DNA of 64,000 bases from Flavivirga aquatica (GTDB lineage: Bacteria > Bacteroidota > Bacteroidia > Flavobacteriales > Flavobacteriaceae), in the NCBI RefSeq assembly GCF_001747085.1, contig NZ_MDJD01000007.1, positions 62,001 through 126,000 on the forward strand, in the 5' to 3' direction. Made by a program: the position numbers and the translations under genes. This document shows, in pieces, positions 1 to 9,027 of the stretch; position 1 is the stretch's first letter; each line of letters opens with the position of its first letter. Under the pieces are notes generated by a model, which had not been told where the DNA came from, searched no databases, and saw only the letters and a list, made by a program, of their open reading frames with translations.

Positions 1-811
1 CTGTTACAGAAGTTACTCCTCCCTCTCCAAAAAGCTTATCAAATAATTCTTGATCTAGATCTGCTAATTCACGTTTATTAACCTCAGTAATTGTAAAGCT
101 TACTTCAATATCTAAATCTTGTATATCATCATGTCCTAATTTTAAGGCATGCATTAAATCATGATTATCTTCATACAATCCTTTAGTCTTTAACACAACA
201 ACATCACCTACCTTAGCTCCAATAAATTGTTTTTCAGTAGCCTCTCCTTTAAACTTATCTAAAGTTAAAGTAACTGTATTATCAATTTCTTTTTCTTCAT
301 TCTTGTAAGCTCCGGTAATTTCGCTATCTTTTTCAACAGCATCCTGAGGAACTAATTTCCCATATTGCTTTTGAATACGCTCAATTTGTTCATCAATCAT
401 TTTATCATCCGCAATAATATTATATTGAGTGATCGTATCTTTACTTTTTAACTCAACTTCAAATTCTGGTGCTAAACCTAATTCAAATTCAAAAGAAAAA
501 CCTTCTGCATCCCAATCGATATCATCTTGTGGTTTTGGCAAAGGCTGACCTAAAACATCTAACTTCTCTTCAGTTAAATACTTATTTAAAGCATCTTGTA
601 ATAATTTATTAACCTCATCTACCAACACTGCTTTACCATATTGCTTTTTAACCATACCCATTGGTACGTGTCCTTTTCTAAAACCTGGAATATTTGCTGT
701 TTTACGGTAATCTATTAAGATCTTTTCTACTTTATCACTATAATCTTCTTTAGCGATATCTACTTTTACTACAGCATTTAATGCATCAACGTTTTCTCTT
801 GTAATATTCAT
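1..811 (-). CDS. tig: Trigger factor, N-terminal part (runs off window)
   Basis: This is a ribosome-associated chaperone and peptidyl-prolyl isomerase that meets nascent chains at the tunnel exit. Reading the minus strand from the ATG at 809-811 gives an open frame of 270 codons to the window edge, beginning MNITRENVDALNAVV. It contains GFRKGHVPMG near residue 35, which matches the family ribosome-binding signature GFRxGxxP. The later part, with acidic EFEFELGLAPEFEV, fits the start of the FKBP-like region. The C-terminal chaperone arms lie outside the window. The gene is preceded by a perfect 14-bp inverted repeat overlapping a candidate promoter (882-920). Identity is firm from the signature and the low-complexity acidic linker; the 3' end cannot be seen. 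Confidence 0.93.
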   Translation of the reverse strand, partial: MNITRENVDALNAVVKVDIAKEDYSDKVEKILIDYRKTANIPGFRKGHVPMGMVKKQYGKAVLVDEVNKLLQDALNKYLTEEKLDVLGQPLPKPQDDIDWDAEGFSFEFELGLAPEFEVELKSKDTITQYNIIADDKMIDEQIERIQKQYGKLVPQDAVEKDSEITGAYKNEEKEIDNTVTLTLDKFKGEATEKQFIGAKVGDVVVLKTKGLYEDNHDLMHALKLGHDDIQDLDIEVSFTITEVNKRELADLDQELFDKLFGEGGVTSVT

Positions 812-881
812 TTTAATGATATAAAACCCTTTACAGGCATTTAACAAATGGTTTTTAAACCTAATATTTATGTAACCAAAA

Positions 882-920
882 TTGGGATGCAAAAATAATA
901 CATTTTTGCATCCCAACAAA
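882..920 (-). promoter_or_regulatory. Candidate tig promoter overlapping a perfect 14-bp inverted repeat
   Basis: On the minus strand TTTG (920-917) lies 19 nt before TATTTTTG (897-890), matching the Bacteroidota pattern TTTG-N19-TAnnTTTG. The spacer and -7 box are also the arms of a perfect hairpin, 882-895 (TTGGGATGCAAAAA) and 903-916, with a 7-nt loop. The hairpin could be the terminator of the 1036-1371 gene, an operator for tig, or both. The promoter match is seen directly; function is inferred. Confidence 0.45.
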
Positions 921-1035
921 GTTTTTAATTGCTTGATTTTACGTGATTTCCTTTATTGATTTTCAATAACCACATGTAACTCACATTTAGAATGATTTAG
1001 GTTCTATTATGAATAAAACACAAGTTTATTCTAAG

Positions 1036-1371
1036 CTATTTTTTAGTTTCTTTCAAAAGCGAATGCAGGAAGAATAATAGTATACTAAATAATAAAGCGA
1101 TCCATATACTACCTATCGAAAAGCCATCAATTAATTTATCTGCCAATAAAACAATTAGCGCATTAATTATTAACAAAAACACCCCAAATGTTAGAATTGT
1201 TATTGGTAATGTTAAAACAACTAAAATAGGCTTAACCAACAGGTTTAAAACCGATAATACTACAGCTACAATAATAGCCGTAGTATAATTATCTACATTA
1301 ACACCTGATAATACTTTTGAAAGAACTACTACTGCAAAAGCATTTAATAAAAGTTTTATAATGAGTTTCAT
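1036..1371 (-). CDS. Small four-helix membrane protein, phage-holin 4 family-like
   Basis: This 111-residue, almost entirely hydrophobic protein has four predicted membrane segments at roughly residues 1-22, 30-50, 55-78 and 88-107. The run VNLLVKPILVVLTLPITILT and the overall length match the Phage_holin_4_2 / YvlD-like family common in bacterial chromosomes. These are inner-membrane proteins of unknown function; the family name does not imply a phage here, and no phage genes are near. It is encoded 33 nt downstream of the alpha/beta hydrolase in the same orientation, so it is probably co-transcribed with pdxJ and the hydrolase. The start is the first ATG after the upstream stop. The family call is good; the function is unknown. 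Confidence 0.75.
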   Translation of the reverse strand: MKLIIKLLLNAFAVVVLSKVLSGVNVDNYTTAIIVAVVLSVLNLLVKPILVVLTLPITILTFGVFLLIINALIVLLADKLIDGFSIGSIWIALLFSILLFFLHSLLKETKK

Positions 1372-1404
1372 TTGTTTATTTTTACTTAAATATACAAAAT
1401 ATAG

Positions 1405-2169
1405 CTATTTTATAAACTGCAGTACTGCCTTAAAAAAATCTTTTGGGTTCTCGGCATGTAACCAATGCCCAGAATTAGCTATAGTGGTAATTTCTGATTT
1501 TGGAAAATGATTTGATATTAATACTTCATCTTCAATACCAATATACTCAGATCTATCTCCTCTTAAAAATAAAGTCTCTTTTTTAAACATGGCATGAGCA
1601 GGCAAAGCTTCTCCAACTTCTGCAACTTCTTCTTTTAATATTTTTAAATTAATTCGCAAACCTAATTGTCCTTTTTCAACCCAATATAAATTTTTAAGCA
1701 AAAATTGACGAGTTCCAAAATCTGAAACATATTCACTTAAAACCTTATCTGCTTCTCCTCTACTTTTTAAAACATCAAAATCCATAGCACTCAAGCCTTC
1801 TAAAATACTATCATGATGCACAGGGTAAAATCTAGGAGAAATATCTGCAACCATTAACTTTGAAACTATTTCTGGATACTCAGCAGCAAATAGCATCGCT
1901 GTTTTCCCTCCCATAGAATGTCCTAGCAATATAATTTCAAACAATTTATGCGCATCACAATACGCCTTTAAATCTTTCACAAGCACCTCATAATTAAACT
2001 CATTATCATGAAAGCTTCGACCATGATTCCGCTGATCTACTAAATGAACCTGATTCCCTTGCTCACTAAATTGACGTCCAAGTGTTTTCCAATTATCACT
2101 CATACCTAGAAACCCATGAAGAATAACAAACGGGGAGCCTTCTCCAATTATATTTGAATGTAATAACAT
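1405..2169 (-). CDS. Alpha/beta-fold hydrolase (YbfF-like esterase)
   Basis: This 254-residue cytosolic hydrolase has the full serine-hydrolase set. The oxyanion-hole motif HGFLG is at 18-22, VDQRNHGRS at about 44-52, the nucleophile elbow GHSMGG at 83-88 with Ser85, and the catalytic His at 235 in SGHWLHAENP. The acid is probably the Asp in LFLRGDRSEYI. Length and motifs match the YbfF/acyl-CoA thioesterase-like group of small esterases; the physiological substrate cannot be read from sequence. No signal peptide is present. It lies 64 nt downstream of pdxJ on the same strand, an arrangement I recall from other Flavobacteriaceae, which suggests co-transcription but not a shared pathway. Confidence 0.85.
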   Translation of the reverse strand: MLLHSNIIGEGSPFVILHGFLGMSDNWKTLGRQFSEQGNQVHLVDQRNHGRSFHDNEFNYEVLVKDLKAYCDAHKLFEIILLGHSMGGKTAMLFAAEYPEIVSKLMVADISPRFYPVHHDSILEGLSAMDFDVLKSRGEADKVLSEYVSDFGTRQFLLKNLYWVEKGQLGLRINLKILKEEVAEVGEALPAHAMFKKETLFLRGDRSEYIGIEDEVLISNHFPKSEITTIANSGHWLHAENPKDFFKAVLQFIK

Positions 2170-2233
2170 TAAGAACTATTATTTTTTATTTACCAATTAA
2201 AATTATTTACAAAATATTGTAAACTATTTTCCT

Positions 2234-2947
2234 TTACTTAAGCTTGTTTAAATACATTTGAATAACATTCTCTACTCCCAAATATAAACTTTCAGAAATT
2301 AAAGCATGTCCAATTGACACTTCTAATAAATCTGGAATATTTTCTTTAAAAAACTGTATATTATCTAATGACAAATCATGCCCCGCATTAATTCCTAAAC
2401 CTAAACTATTAGCTAATGCCGAACTATCAATATAAGGTCTTACAGCCTCCTTATTACCTAAACCGTATTGATGCGCAAAGGTTTCGGTATATAGTTCAAT
2501 TCTATCTGTTCCAGTTTCTTTTGCACCTTCTATTTGACTTAAAACAGGATCTACAAAAATAGAAGTTCTTATACCATTATTTTTAAATTCCTTAATAACA
2601 TCAATCAAAAAGCTTTTATGTTTTACAGTATCCCAACCTGCGTTACTAGTTATAGCATCAATAGCATCTGGAACTAATGTAACCTGCGTTGGCTTAACCT
2701 CTAAAACTAATTTCACAAAAGAGTCAATAGGATTTCCTTCAATATTGTACTCTGTATAAACTTGCGATTTTAAATCACGCGCATCTTGATAACGTATATG
2801 TCTTTCATCTGGTCTTGGATGTATTGTTACTCCTTCTGCTCCAAAACGCTGAACATCTTTTGCAAATTCAACTACATTTGGCACATCACCACCTCTTGAG
2901 TTTCTTAAAGTAGCAATCTTATTAATATTAACACTTAGTTTTGTCAT
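2234..2947 (-). CDS. pdxJ: Pyridoxine 5'-phosphate synthase
   Basis: PdxJ condenses 3-amino-2-oxopropyl phosphate with 1-deoxyxylulose 5-phosphate to give pyridoxine 5'-phosphate, the last step of the DXP-dependent vitamin B6 route, in the cytosol. The 237-residue length is normal for the family. The N-terminus has LSVNINKIATLRNSRGG (residues 4-20), containing the conserved Asn and Arg. TIHPRPDERHI at 41-51 holds the active-site His43, and GINAGHDLSLDN near the C-terminus carries the phosphate-binding glycine and second His. The gene opens a leftward group with the hydrolase and holin-like genes. A candidate -7 element lies 70 nt upstream (3017-3024), embedded in an inverted repeat. Confidence 0.96.
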   Translation of the reverse strand: MTKLSVNINKIATLRNSRGGDVPNVVEFAKDVQRFGAEGVTIHPRPDERHIRYQDARDLKSQVYTEYNIEGNPIDSFVKLVLEVKPTQVTLVPDAIDAITSNAGWDTVKHKSFLIDVIKEFKNNGIRTSIFVDPVLSQIEGAKETGTDRIELYTETFAHQYGLGNKEAVRPYIDSSALANSLGLGINAGHDLSLDNIQFFKENIPDLLEVSIGHALISESLYLGVENVIQMYLNKLK

Positions 2948-3009
2948 AGCACAATTTTAAAAAATAGAACTAATTTAATTTATTCACTTAAAAAAGAAAA
3001 GATCAAATT

Positions 3010-3036
3010 TGTTCTACAAAAATACAAAGTAGAACA
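3010..3036 (-). promoter_or_regulatory. Candidate pdxJ promoter inside an 8-bp inverted repeat
   Basis: TATTTTTG (3024-3017 on the minus strand) fits the -7 consensus TAnnTTTG. It sits between the arms TGTTCTAC (3010-3017) and GTAGAACA (3029-3036), spaced by 11 nt. Related GTAGAA/TAGAAC words recur nearby (about 2966 and 3082). This looks like an operator over a promoter in a divergent intergenic region (2948-3163). No clear -33 box was found. Confidence 0.35.
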
Positions 3037-3163
3037 GGCTTATATACTATTTTTTTGATTAATTTGCATTCCTATTTAAGAAGTAGAATTAAATAAGTTA
3101 AGAGCACTCATTTGATATAATTTTAGAAGAATTATATCTTACAGAATTAAAAATAGAAATACT

Positions 3164-3823
3164 GTGAAACTATCAGAATACATTATAAACGACATAGAAC
3201 CATTAAACAATAATAGTAATATAAGCGATCTACAATTACTGTTTAATCAACTAACCTATTCACATATTCCTGTTAAAGATGATAACAATATATATTTAGG
3301 GTGTTTTTCTGAAACTGATGCTCATTGCTTTGAAAGTAACAAACTTTTAAGCGAATACCTATACGCTCTTGAAGATTTTTTTGTAAGAGACGCAACACTT
3401 TGGTTAGATGTTCTTGAAGCATTTGCTATAAACTCTACTAATATTATGCCTGTTTTAAACGAACAAAACGTTTACTTAGGCTATTATGAACTTAATGATA
3501 TTATTAGCCTATTTAATGAATCTCCCTTTTTCTCTGAAACAGGCGGTATTTTAGTTATCGAAAAAGGTATTAATGATTATTCTTTTAGTGAGATTAGTCA
3601 AATAGTAGAATCCAACAACGGTAAACTTTTAGGGGCATTTATTTCTAAAATGAATACCGACTTGGCTCAAATCACTCTAAAAATAGGAAATACTGGTCTT
3701 AATGAAATTATACAAACATTTCGTAGGTATAACTACAACATAATATCTGGACATGAAGAAGACGGTTATATTGAAAACTTGAAACACCGCTCAGATTATT
3801 TGAAGAGATATTTAAACATGTAA
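3164..3823 (+). CDS. CBS-domain protein
   Basis: This 219-residue cytosolic protein has two degenerate CBS repeats in its N-terminal 125 residues. Evidence is the paired strand-helix pattern in LQLLFNQLTYSHIPVKDD and ITNIMPVLNE-like stretches, with YLG..S and YLGYYEL returns. The C-terminal 90 residues (GGILVIEKGINDYSFSEISQ) resemble an ACT-like or AcuB-type tail. Such proteins usually bind adenine nucleotides; the ligand here is unknown. The start is a GTG at 3164, chosen because the reading KLSEYIINDIEPL begins directly after it and no upstream ATG is in frame. It leads the rightward envelope cluster, 94 nt before the NAD kinase gene, an order I recall as conserved in flavobacteria. Confidence 0.8.
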   Translation: MKLSEYIINDIEPLNNNSNISDLQLLFNQLTYSHIPVKDDNNIYLGCFSETDAHCFESNKLLSEYLYALEDFFVRDATLWLDVLEAFAINSTNIMPVLNEQNVYLGYYELNDIISLFNESPFFSETGGILVIEKGINDYSFSEISQIVESNNGKLLGAFISKMNTDLAQITLKIGNTGLNEIIQTFRRYNYNIISGHEEDGYIENLKHRSDYLKRYLNM

Positions 3824-3917
3824 ACAATGAATCATCCATAATAAAAATTAGTTTCATAAAGAAAATGATTATTTTGGATGCACCATGTGACCTATAAAAA
3901 ATAATAAAAACAAACAC

Positions 3918-4802
3918 ATGAAAGTTGCTATTTTTGGACGGTTTTATAATGAAGCCACTAATGTATCAGTAGAGACACTATTTAATTATTTGCTAAAAAA
4001 AGATGTTGATGCTTATATAGAAACTGAGTTTTTTAACCTCATAAAAAATGAATCCCCAAACATAAAAGATTATGCTTCTTTTAAGACATTCAATACATTA
4101 GACACTTCTTTTGATTTTCTTGTAAGCGTTGGTGGTGATGGTACTATTTTACGAGCTATTACTTTTGTTAAAGATATTGATATTCCTATAATAGGTGTTA
4201 ACACTGGAAGACTTGGTTTTTTAGCAACCATACAAGTAAATGCTATAGAACAAGCTATTCAAAATATTATTGATGGCCACTACAAAATATCAGAACGCAG
4301 TTTACTTTCTATTGAAACTACACCAAAAAATGATGATATTACTTCTCTTAATTTCGCATTAAATGAAGTAGCAGTAAGCAGAAAAAACACCACTTCCATG
4401 ATCACTGTTGAAACCTATTTAGATGGTGAATTTTTAACATCTTATTGGAGCGATGGCTTAATCGTTTCTACTCCAACAGGATCTACAGGCTACTCACTAA
4501 GCTGTGGCGGCCCAGTAATTACACCCGGTACTAATAGTTTTGTTTTAACCCCTATAGCACCTCATAATTTAAGTGCCCGCCCATTAATAATACCAGACTC
4601 AACCGAAATACAACTTAAAGTTAATGGTCGTGAAGAAAACCATTTAGTATCTCTAGACTCAAGAATTGCAACTCTTGATAATGGTACGCTAATTAAAATT
4701 AAAAAGGCCAATTTCAAAATTAAAATGATAGACTTACTAGATGAAAGCTTTTTAGATACGCTTAGAAAAAAACTACTTTGGGGAGAAGACAAGCGTAATT
4801 AG
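3918..4802 (+). CDS. nadK: NAD kinase
   Basis: NadK phosphorylates NAD to NADP using ATP or polyphosphate and is the sole route to NADP in the cytosol. The 294-residue product has the hallmark GGDGT at 72-76, followed by the NTGRLGFL motif near 96-103. It also has the glycine-rich TPTGSTGYSLSCGGP segment near 193-207 that forms the second conserved nucleotide-binding region. Length is normal for bacterial NadK. The gene is second in the rightward block after the CBS protein. No feature suggests an unusual regulation or a truncated end. Confidence 0.96.
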   Translation: MKVAIFGRFYNEATNVSVETLFNYLLKKDVDAYIETEFFNLIKNESPNIKDYASFKTFNTLDTSFDFLVSVGGDGTILRAITFVKDIDIPIIGVNTGRLGFLATIQVNAIEQAIQNIIDGHYKISERSLLSIETTPKNDDITSLNFALNEVAVSRKNTTSMITVETYLDGEFLTSYWSDGLIVSTPTGSTGYSLSCGGPVITPGTNSFVLTPIAPHNLSARPLIIPDSTEIQLKVNGREENHLVSLDSRIATLDNGTLIKIKKANFKIKMIDLLDESFLDTLRKKLLWGEDKRN

Positions 4803-4952
4803 ACAATAATTTTAAAGAAAATCTGTTTTACACTCATATCTAAATTTATTATTATTTTTTTGATTTGAATCGAAAACATTCTTTTTTTAACAAATGACAA
4901 AAAGTTTAGATCAGTTCTTTAGCTTAAATTACTCTAGGCTAATCTTATTTAT

Positions 4953-4960
4953 TATATTTG
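4953..4960 (+). promoter_or_regulatory. Candidate -7 promoter element (TATATTTG)
   Basis: TATATTTG fits the Bacteroidota -7 consensus TAnnTTTG and ends 17 nt before the ATG at 4978. No good -33 TTTG lies at the usual distance. It could start a transcript covering the DUF6089, uppS and bamA genes. Confidence 0.4.
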
Positions 4961-4977
4961 CAAACTTTTGAATATTT

Positions 4978-5664
4978 ATGAGGCATTTAACCATATTGAT
5001 TTTAACCATTTTAAGCGTTCATTCTAGCTATGCCCAAATTAACGAAGTAGGGATTTTTGCTGGGGGCAGTAATTTTATTGGAGATATTGGTGCAACAGAC
5101 TACATTTCACCCAAGCAATTGGCTATTGGTGGTATTTACAAATGGAATAGAAGTAAAAGACATTCATATAGAGCTTCTTTAATTTTTAGTGAATTAGAAG
5201 GCATTGACATAGATTCTGATGACCCTAGACGTATTCAAAGAGGCTATGAGTTTACAAGTAAAATTATGGAAATTTCATTAGGTATGGAATTCACATTTAT
5301 GGATTTTGATTTACATTCAGGAAGAAGAGTATCAACACCTTATTTATTTACTGGTATAAGTGCAGCACATCATGACAATCATTATTTTTCTAATGGCCTA
5401 CAAATTATAGATAACACATCCAGTTGGGCTTTAGGCATCCCTATGGTACTAGGTTTTAAAACAAACTTTACAGAAGGTTTTGTTTTAGGCCTTGAAGTAG
5501 GTGCTCGTTACACTTTCTCAGATAAAATTGATGGAAGTGTTCCAAATGATAAATCGAAACAATCATTAAGATTCGGTAACATAAACAATAACGATTGGTA
5601 CGTGTTTTCAGGTATTACATTAACTTATACCTTTGGAAAAAACCCGTGCTATTGTGTAAATTAA
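4978..5664 (+). CDS. DUF6089-type outer-membrane beta-barrel protein
   Basis: This 228-residue protein has a Sec signal peptide ending in SSYAQ (about residue 19). It then shows alternating strands rich in aromatic and glycine residues (IFAGGSNFIGDIGATDYI, MEISLGMEFTFMDFDL, WYVFSGITLTYTFGK), as expected of a small outer-membrane barrel. I recognise the group as the DUF6089 proteins found directly upstream of uppS and bamA in Flavobacteriaceae. The C-terminal residues NPCYCVN are an odd ending, with two cysteines. The uppS start codon follows its stop by one nucleotide, so translational coupling is likely. Its function is unknown; the neighbours point to envelope biogenesis. Confidence 0.75.
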   Translation: MRHLTILILTILSVHSSYAQINEVGIFAGGSNFIGDIGATDYISPKQLAIGGIYKWNRSKRHSYRASLIFSELEGIDIDSDDPRRIQRGYEFTSKIMEISLGMEFTFMDFDLHSGRRVSTPYLFTGISAAHHDNHYFSNGLQIIDNTSSWALGIPMVLGFKTNFTEGFVLGLEVGARYTFSDKIDGSVPNDKSKQSLRFGNINNNDWYVFSGITLTYTFGKNPCYCVN

Positions 5665-5665
5665 T

Positions 5666-6406
5666 ATGGATTTAAAAGAAAGTATACATACTAAATCATT
5701 ACCAAAACATATTGCTATCATTATGGATGGTAATGGTCGTTGGGCTAAACAAAAAGGTATGCTACGTGCTTTTGGTCATGAAAATGGTACAAAATCTGTA
5801 AGACAAACGGTAGAAACTTGCGCAGAACTTGGAATAGAAAACCTAACACTTTATGCTTTTTCTACTGAAAATTGGAATAGACCAAAATTAGAAGTACAAA
5901 CTTTAATGAAGCTTTTAATCTCTTCATTAAAAAAAGAAATCGAAACCCTACAAAAAAACAATATAAAGCTTTCTGCTATTGGCAATTTAAGCTCACTCCC
6001 AAAAAAAGTCTACAAAGAACTTTCTGAAGTTATAGATAAAACAAAACATAACAGCAGAATGACTTTAACTTTAGCCTTAAGCTACGGCTCTAGAGAAGAA
6101 ATACTAAACACTGTTAAAGAAATTAGTATTAAAGTTAAAAATAGTATAATTTCGCCCGAAAACATTGATGAATCCATTATAAATGAGCATCTTTACACCC
6201 AAAATTTACCAGATGTAGATTTACTTATAAGAACAAGTGGGGAACAACGCATAAGCAACTTTTTATTATGGCAAATAGCCTATGCAGAATTATATTTCAC
6301 AAGTGTACTGTGGCCAGACTTTACAAAGCAACATTTGTATGAAGCTATTATTGAATATCAAAAAAGAGAACGACGATTTGGGAAAACAAGTGAACAACTT
6401 AGTTAA
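5666..6406 (+). CDS. uppS: Isoprenyl transferase (undecaprenyl diphosphate synthase)
   Basis: UppS is a cytosolic cis-prenyltransferase that elongates farnesyl diphosphate with isopentenyl diphosphate to undecaprenyl diphosphate, the lipid carrier for peptidoglycan and surface polysaccharides. The 246-residue product has the catalytic segment IAIIMDGNGRWA with Asp21 at the start of DGNGRW, the FSTENW motif near 70, and LLIRTSGEQRISNFLLWQ. AELYFTSVLWPDF follows near the C-terminus. All conserved basic residues for diphosphate binding (RTSGE, R..R) are visible. It begins one nucleotide after the DUF6089 gene and overlaps the proposed bamA start, so these three are probably coupled. Confidence 0.96.
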   Translation: MDLKESIHTKSLPKHIAIIMDGNGRWAKQKGMLRAFGHENGTKSVRQTVETCAELGIENLTLYAFSTENWNRPKLEVQTLMKLLISSLKKEIETLQKNNIKLSAIGNLSSLPKKVYKELSEVIDKTKHNSRMTLTLALSYGSREEILNTVKEISIKVKNSIISPENIDESIINEHLYTQNLPDVDLLIRTSGEQRISNFLLWQIAYAELYFTSVLWPDFTKQHLYEAIIEYQKRERRFGKTSEQLS

Positions 6407-9014
6407 TATAAACATTTTACCTATAACTACATATTTAAAACACTGCTTAGCAATACTAATATTTGCAAGTAGCATTTTTAGTATACAAGCTCAAGAATTA
6501 CCATACAATACAGGTAAAAAATATACTCTAGGAGATATTACTGTTTTAGGTAATACGAGTTTTAGCGAACAAACAATAATCACCTACTCTGGCTTAAGAA
6601 AAGGAAAAGAAATGACCATTCCTGGTGAAGATATTAGTGCTGCTATAAAAAAATTATGGAGTTCAAAGTTATTTAGCGATATAGAAATTTATATTACTAA
6701 AATAGAAGGTGATGTCGCATTTTTACAAATTAGACTATCAGATTTACCTCAACTTAATGAACTAAAGATTAATGGTGTCAGAAAAAGCAAAACTGAAAAA
6801 ATAATTAAAGAGAACAAGTTAAATAAAGGGGTTAAAGTAACTGAAAACTTAATAACTACAACAAAAAATTACCTAACAAGAAAATACAAAAAAGAAGGTT
6901 TCTTAAATTCTAAAATACATATAAATACCATAGATGTTAAAGACTCTATTCAAACAGCTAGAGTTAATATGGTTCTTAATATAGATAAAGGTGAAAAAGT
7001 AAAAATTAAAGATATAGTATTTAATGGTAATAATGTTTTAAGTGATAAAAAGCTAAGAAAAAGCATGAAAAGCACTAAAAAAATTAACCGTATTAGAATA
7101 TTAAAACGTTCTAAATTTATTGATTCTGCTTACCAAGCAGATTTATCAAACATAATAAATACTTATAAAGAAAACGGATATAGAGATGCAAGAATACTAT
7201 CTGATAGTATTATAATTAATAATAACAAAACTATATCCCTACAAATAAATGTAAACGAGGGAGAATTATACACCTTTGGAGATATTACTTTTATAGGGAA
7301 TACAGTATACAGTGATGCTCAATTAAATAGATTATTACGTATCAAAAAAGGAGATACATATAATGGCGTTTTATTACAAAAACGAATTGCAGACGATTCT
7401 AAACCTGATGCTTTCGATATAACAAATCAATATCAAAATCATGGCTATTTATTTTCTAGCATAAATGCTGTTGAAGTAAGTGCAGATAATAATGTTATCG
7501 ACATGGAAATAAGAATTTCTGAAGGGAAACCTGCTTATTTTAATAATGTATCTGTTGTTGGAAACGATAAAACAAATGACCATGTTATATACAGAGAAAT
7601 TCGTACACGACCTGGGCAATTATATAGTAAGGCCAATGTTGTTCGTACTGTTAGAGAACTTGGTCAACTAGGGTTTTTCGATGCACAAGAAATCACACCA
7701 AACTTTAATAACCCAAATCCTGTTGAAGGTACAATTGACATGGAGTATTCTGTTAAAGAAACAGGATCCAGTCAAATTGAACTACAAGGTGGTTACGGAG
7801 GCGGTGGTTTTATAGGTACTCTTGGATTATCGTTCAACAATTTTTCTATAAAAGATATTTTCAAAAAAGATGCATACAAACCAATTCCTTCTGGTGATGG
7901 TCAAAAACTAGCATTGCGTTTACAAGCAAGTCGTTTTTATCAAACCTATAGTTTTTCATTTTCAGAACCTTGGTTAGGAGGTAAACGTCCTGTACAGTTT
8001 ACGACATCATTATCTCATACAAAACAATTTAGATTTAACCCTTCTACAAGAAATGCTGATAAAAACCAAAGCTTTAATATTACAGGAATTACATTTGGTT
8101 TAGCAAAACGTTTATCTGTTCCAGATGATTACTTTACACTATCGCAAGCTGTAAGTTATCAACGTTATGATTTAAACAACTATAATACTGGGTTATTTAC
8201 CTTTGGAGATGGTTATTCTAACAATTTATCGTACACCATTGGTCTTAGCAGAAACAATACTAGTGTAGACCCTATTTTCCCTACTGGAGGTTCTAGCTTT
8301 TCAGCTAGTGCTAAATTTTCTATCCCTTACTCTTTATTTAATGGTGTAGATTATAGTACTCTAAAAACTGAACGTGACGAAAAACAAGTCTTATTATCAG
8401 ATCCAAATCAAAGCGCAGATGCTAGAGCAAGAATTTCGGAAATAGATCAAGAGCGTTATAAATGGTTAGAGTTTTATAAAGTAAAATTTAAAGGTGATTG
8501 GTATACCCAGTTAGTTAAAAACCTAGTATTAAAACCAAGTGTAGAATTTGGCTTTTTAGGTGCATATAATAACGACAGAGGTATTATCCCTTTTGAGCGT
8601 TTCTTTCTTGGTGGCGATGGTTTAGGTAATTATAGTTTAGATGGCAGAGAATCTATTCAATTACGTGGATATCCAAATCAGTCGCTTGCTCCATTAGATG
8701 AAACTGGAAGACCATCTAACGATGGAGGAACGATTTACAATAAGTTTTCTTTAGAACTTCGTTATCCAATAACCCTAAAAGCTTCTGCTAAAATTTATGC
8801 ATTAAGCTTTTTAGAAGGTGGTTCTTCATATAATAATTTTAAAGACTTTAATCCATTTAATGTAAACCGTTCTGCTGGTTTAGGTGTTCGTATTTTTATG
8901 CCTGCTTTTGGTTTATTAGGGATCGATTTTGGACATCGTTTCGATGATATTCCAGGAACGCCAGGATCCAGCAATAATTGGGAAACTCACTTCATTATTG
9001 GACAACAATTTTAA
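6390..9014 (+). CDS. bamA: Outer-membrane barrel assembly factor BamA
   Basis: BamA is the core of the machine that inserts beta-barrels into the outer membrane. I place the start at the GTG 6390, giving 874 residues with an N-terminal signal peptide (hydrophobic CLAILIFASSIF, cleavage after QAQ). The upstream ATG at 6282 would add 36 residues translated from the uppS sequence in another frame and is less likely. Five POTRA repeats fill roughly residues 28-440 (LGDITVLGNTSFSEQ, KIKDIVFNGNNVLSDKKL, FGDITFIGNTVYSDAQL, FNNVSVVGNDKTND). The 16-stranded barrel follows, opened by ELQGGYGGGGFIGTLGLSF and holding the lid-loop motif QLRGYPN. The last residue is Phe, the usual barrel C-terminus. The overlap with uppS is 17 nt. 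Confidence 0.95.
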   Translation: MNNLVNINILPITTYLKHCLAILIFASSIFSIQAQELPYNTGKKYTLGDITVLGNTSFSEQTIITYSGLRKGKEMTIPGEDISAAIKKLWSSKLFSDIEIYITKIEGDVAFLQIRLSDLPQLNELKINGVRKSKTEKIIKENKLNKGVKVTENLITTTKNYLTRKYKKEGFLNSKIHINTIDVKDSIQTARVNMVLNIDKGEKVKIKDIVFNGNNVLSDKKLRKSMKSTKKINRIRILKRSKFIDSAYQADLSNIINTYKENGYRDARILSDSIIINNNKTISLQINVNEGELYTFGDITFIGNTVYSDAQLNRLLRIKKGDTYNGVLLQKRIADDSKPDAFDITNQYQNHGYLFSSINAVEVSADNNVIDMEIRISEGKPAYFNNVSVVGNDKTNDHVIYREIRTRPGQLYSKANVVRTVRELGQLGFFDAQEITPNFNNPNPVEGTIDMEYSVKETGSSQIELQGGYGGGGFIGTLGLSFNNFSIKDIFKKDAYKPIPSGDGQKLALRLQASRFYQTYSFSFSEPWLGGKRPVQFTTSLSHTKQFRFNPSTRNADKNQSFNITGITFGLAKRLSVPDDYFTLSQAVSYQRYDLNNYNTGLFTFGDGYSNNLSYTIGLSRNNTSVDPIFPTGGSSFSASAKFSIPYSLFNGVDYSTLKTERDEKQVLLSDPNQSADARARISEIDQERYKWLEFYKVKFKGDWYTQLVKNLVLKPSVEFGFLGAYNNDRGIIPFERFFLGGDGLGNYSLDGRESIQLRGYPNQSLAPLDETGRPSNDGGTIYNKFSLELRYPITLKASAKIYALSFLEGGSSYNNFKDFNPFNVNRSAGLGVRIFMPAFGLLGIDFGHRFDDIPGTPGSSNNWETHFIIGQQF

Positions 9015-9027
9015 GTATAAAATTATT

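Noticed and set aside
1036-1371. Phage holin implying prophage
   Set aside because: It is a chromosomal family with a historical name; no phage genes or attachment sites are nearby.
6282-6389. Earlier in-frame ATG for bamA
   Set aside because: It would encode 36 residues from within uppS in another frame before the signal peptide; the GTG at 6390 gives a normal leader.
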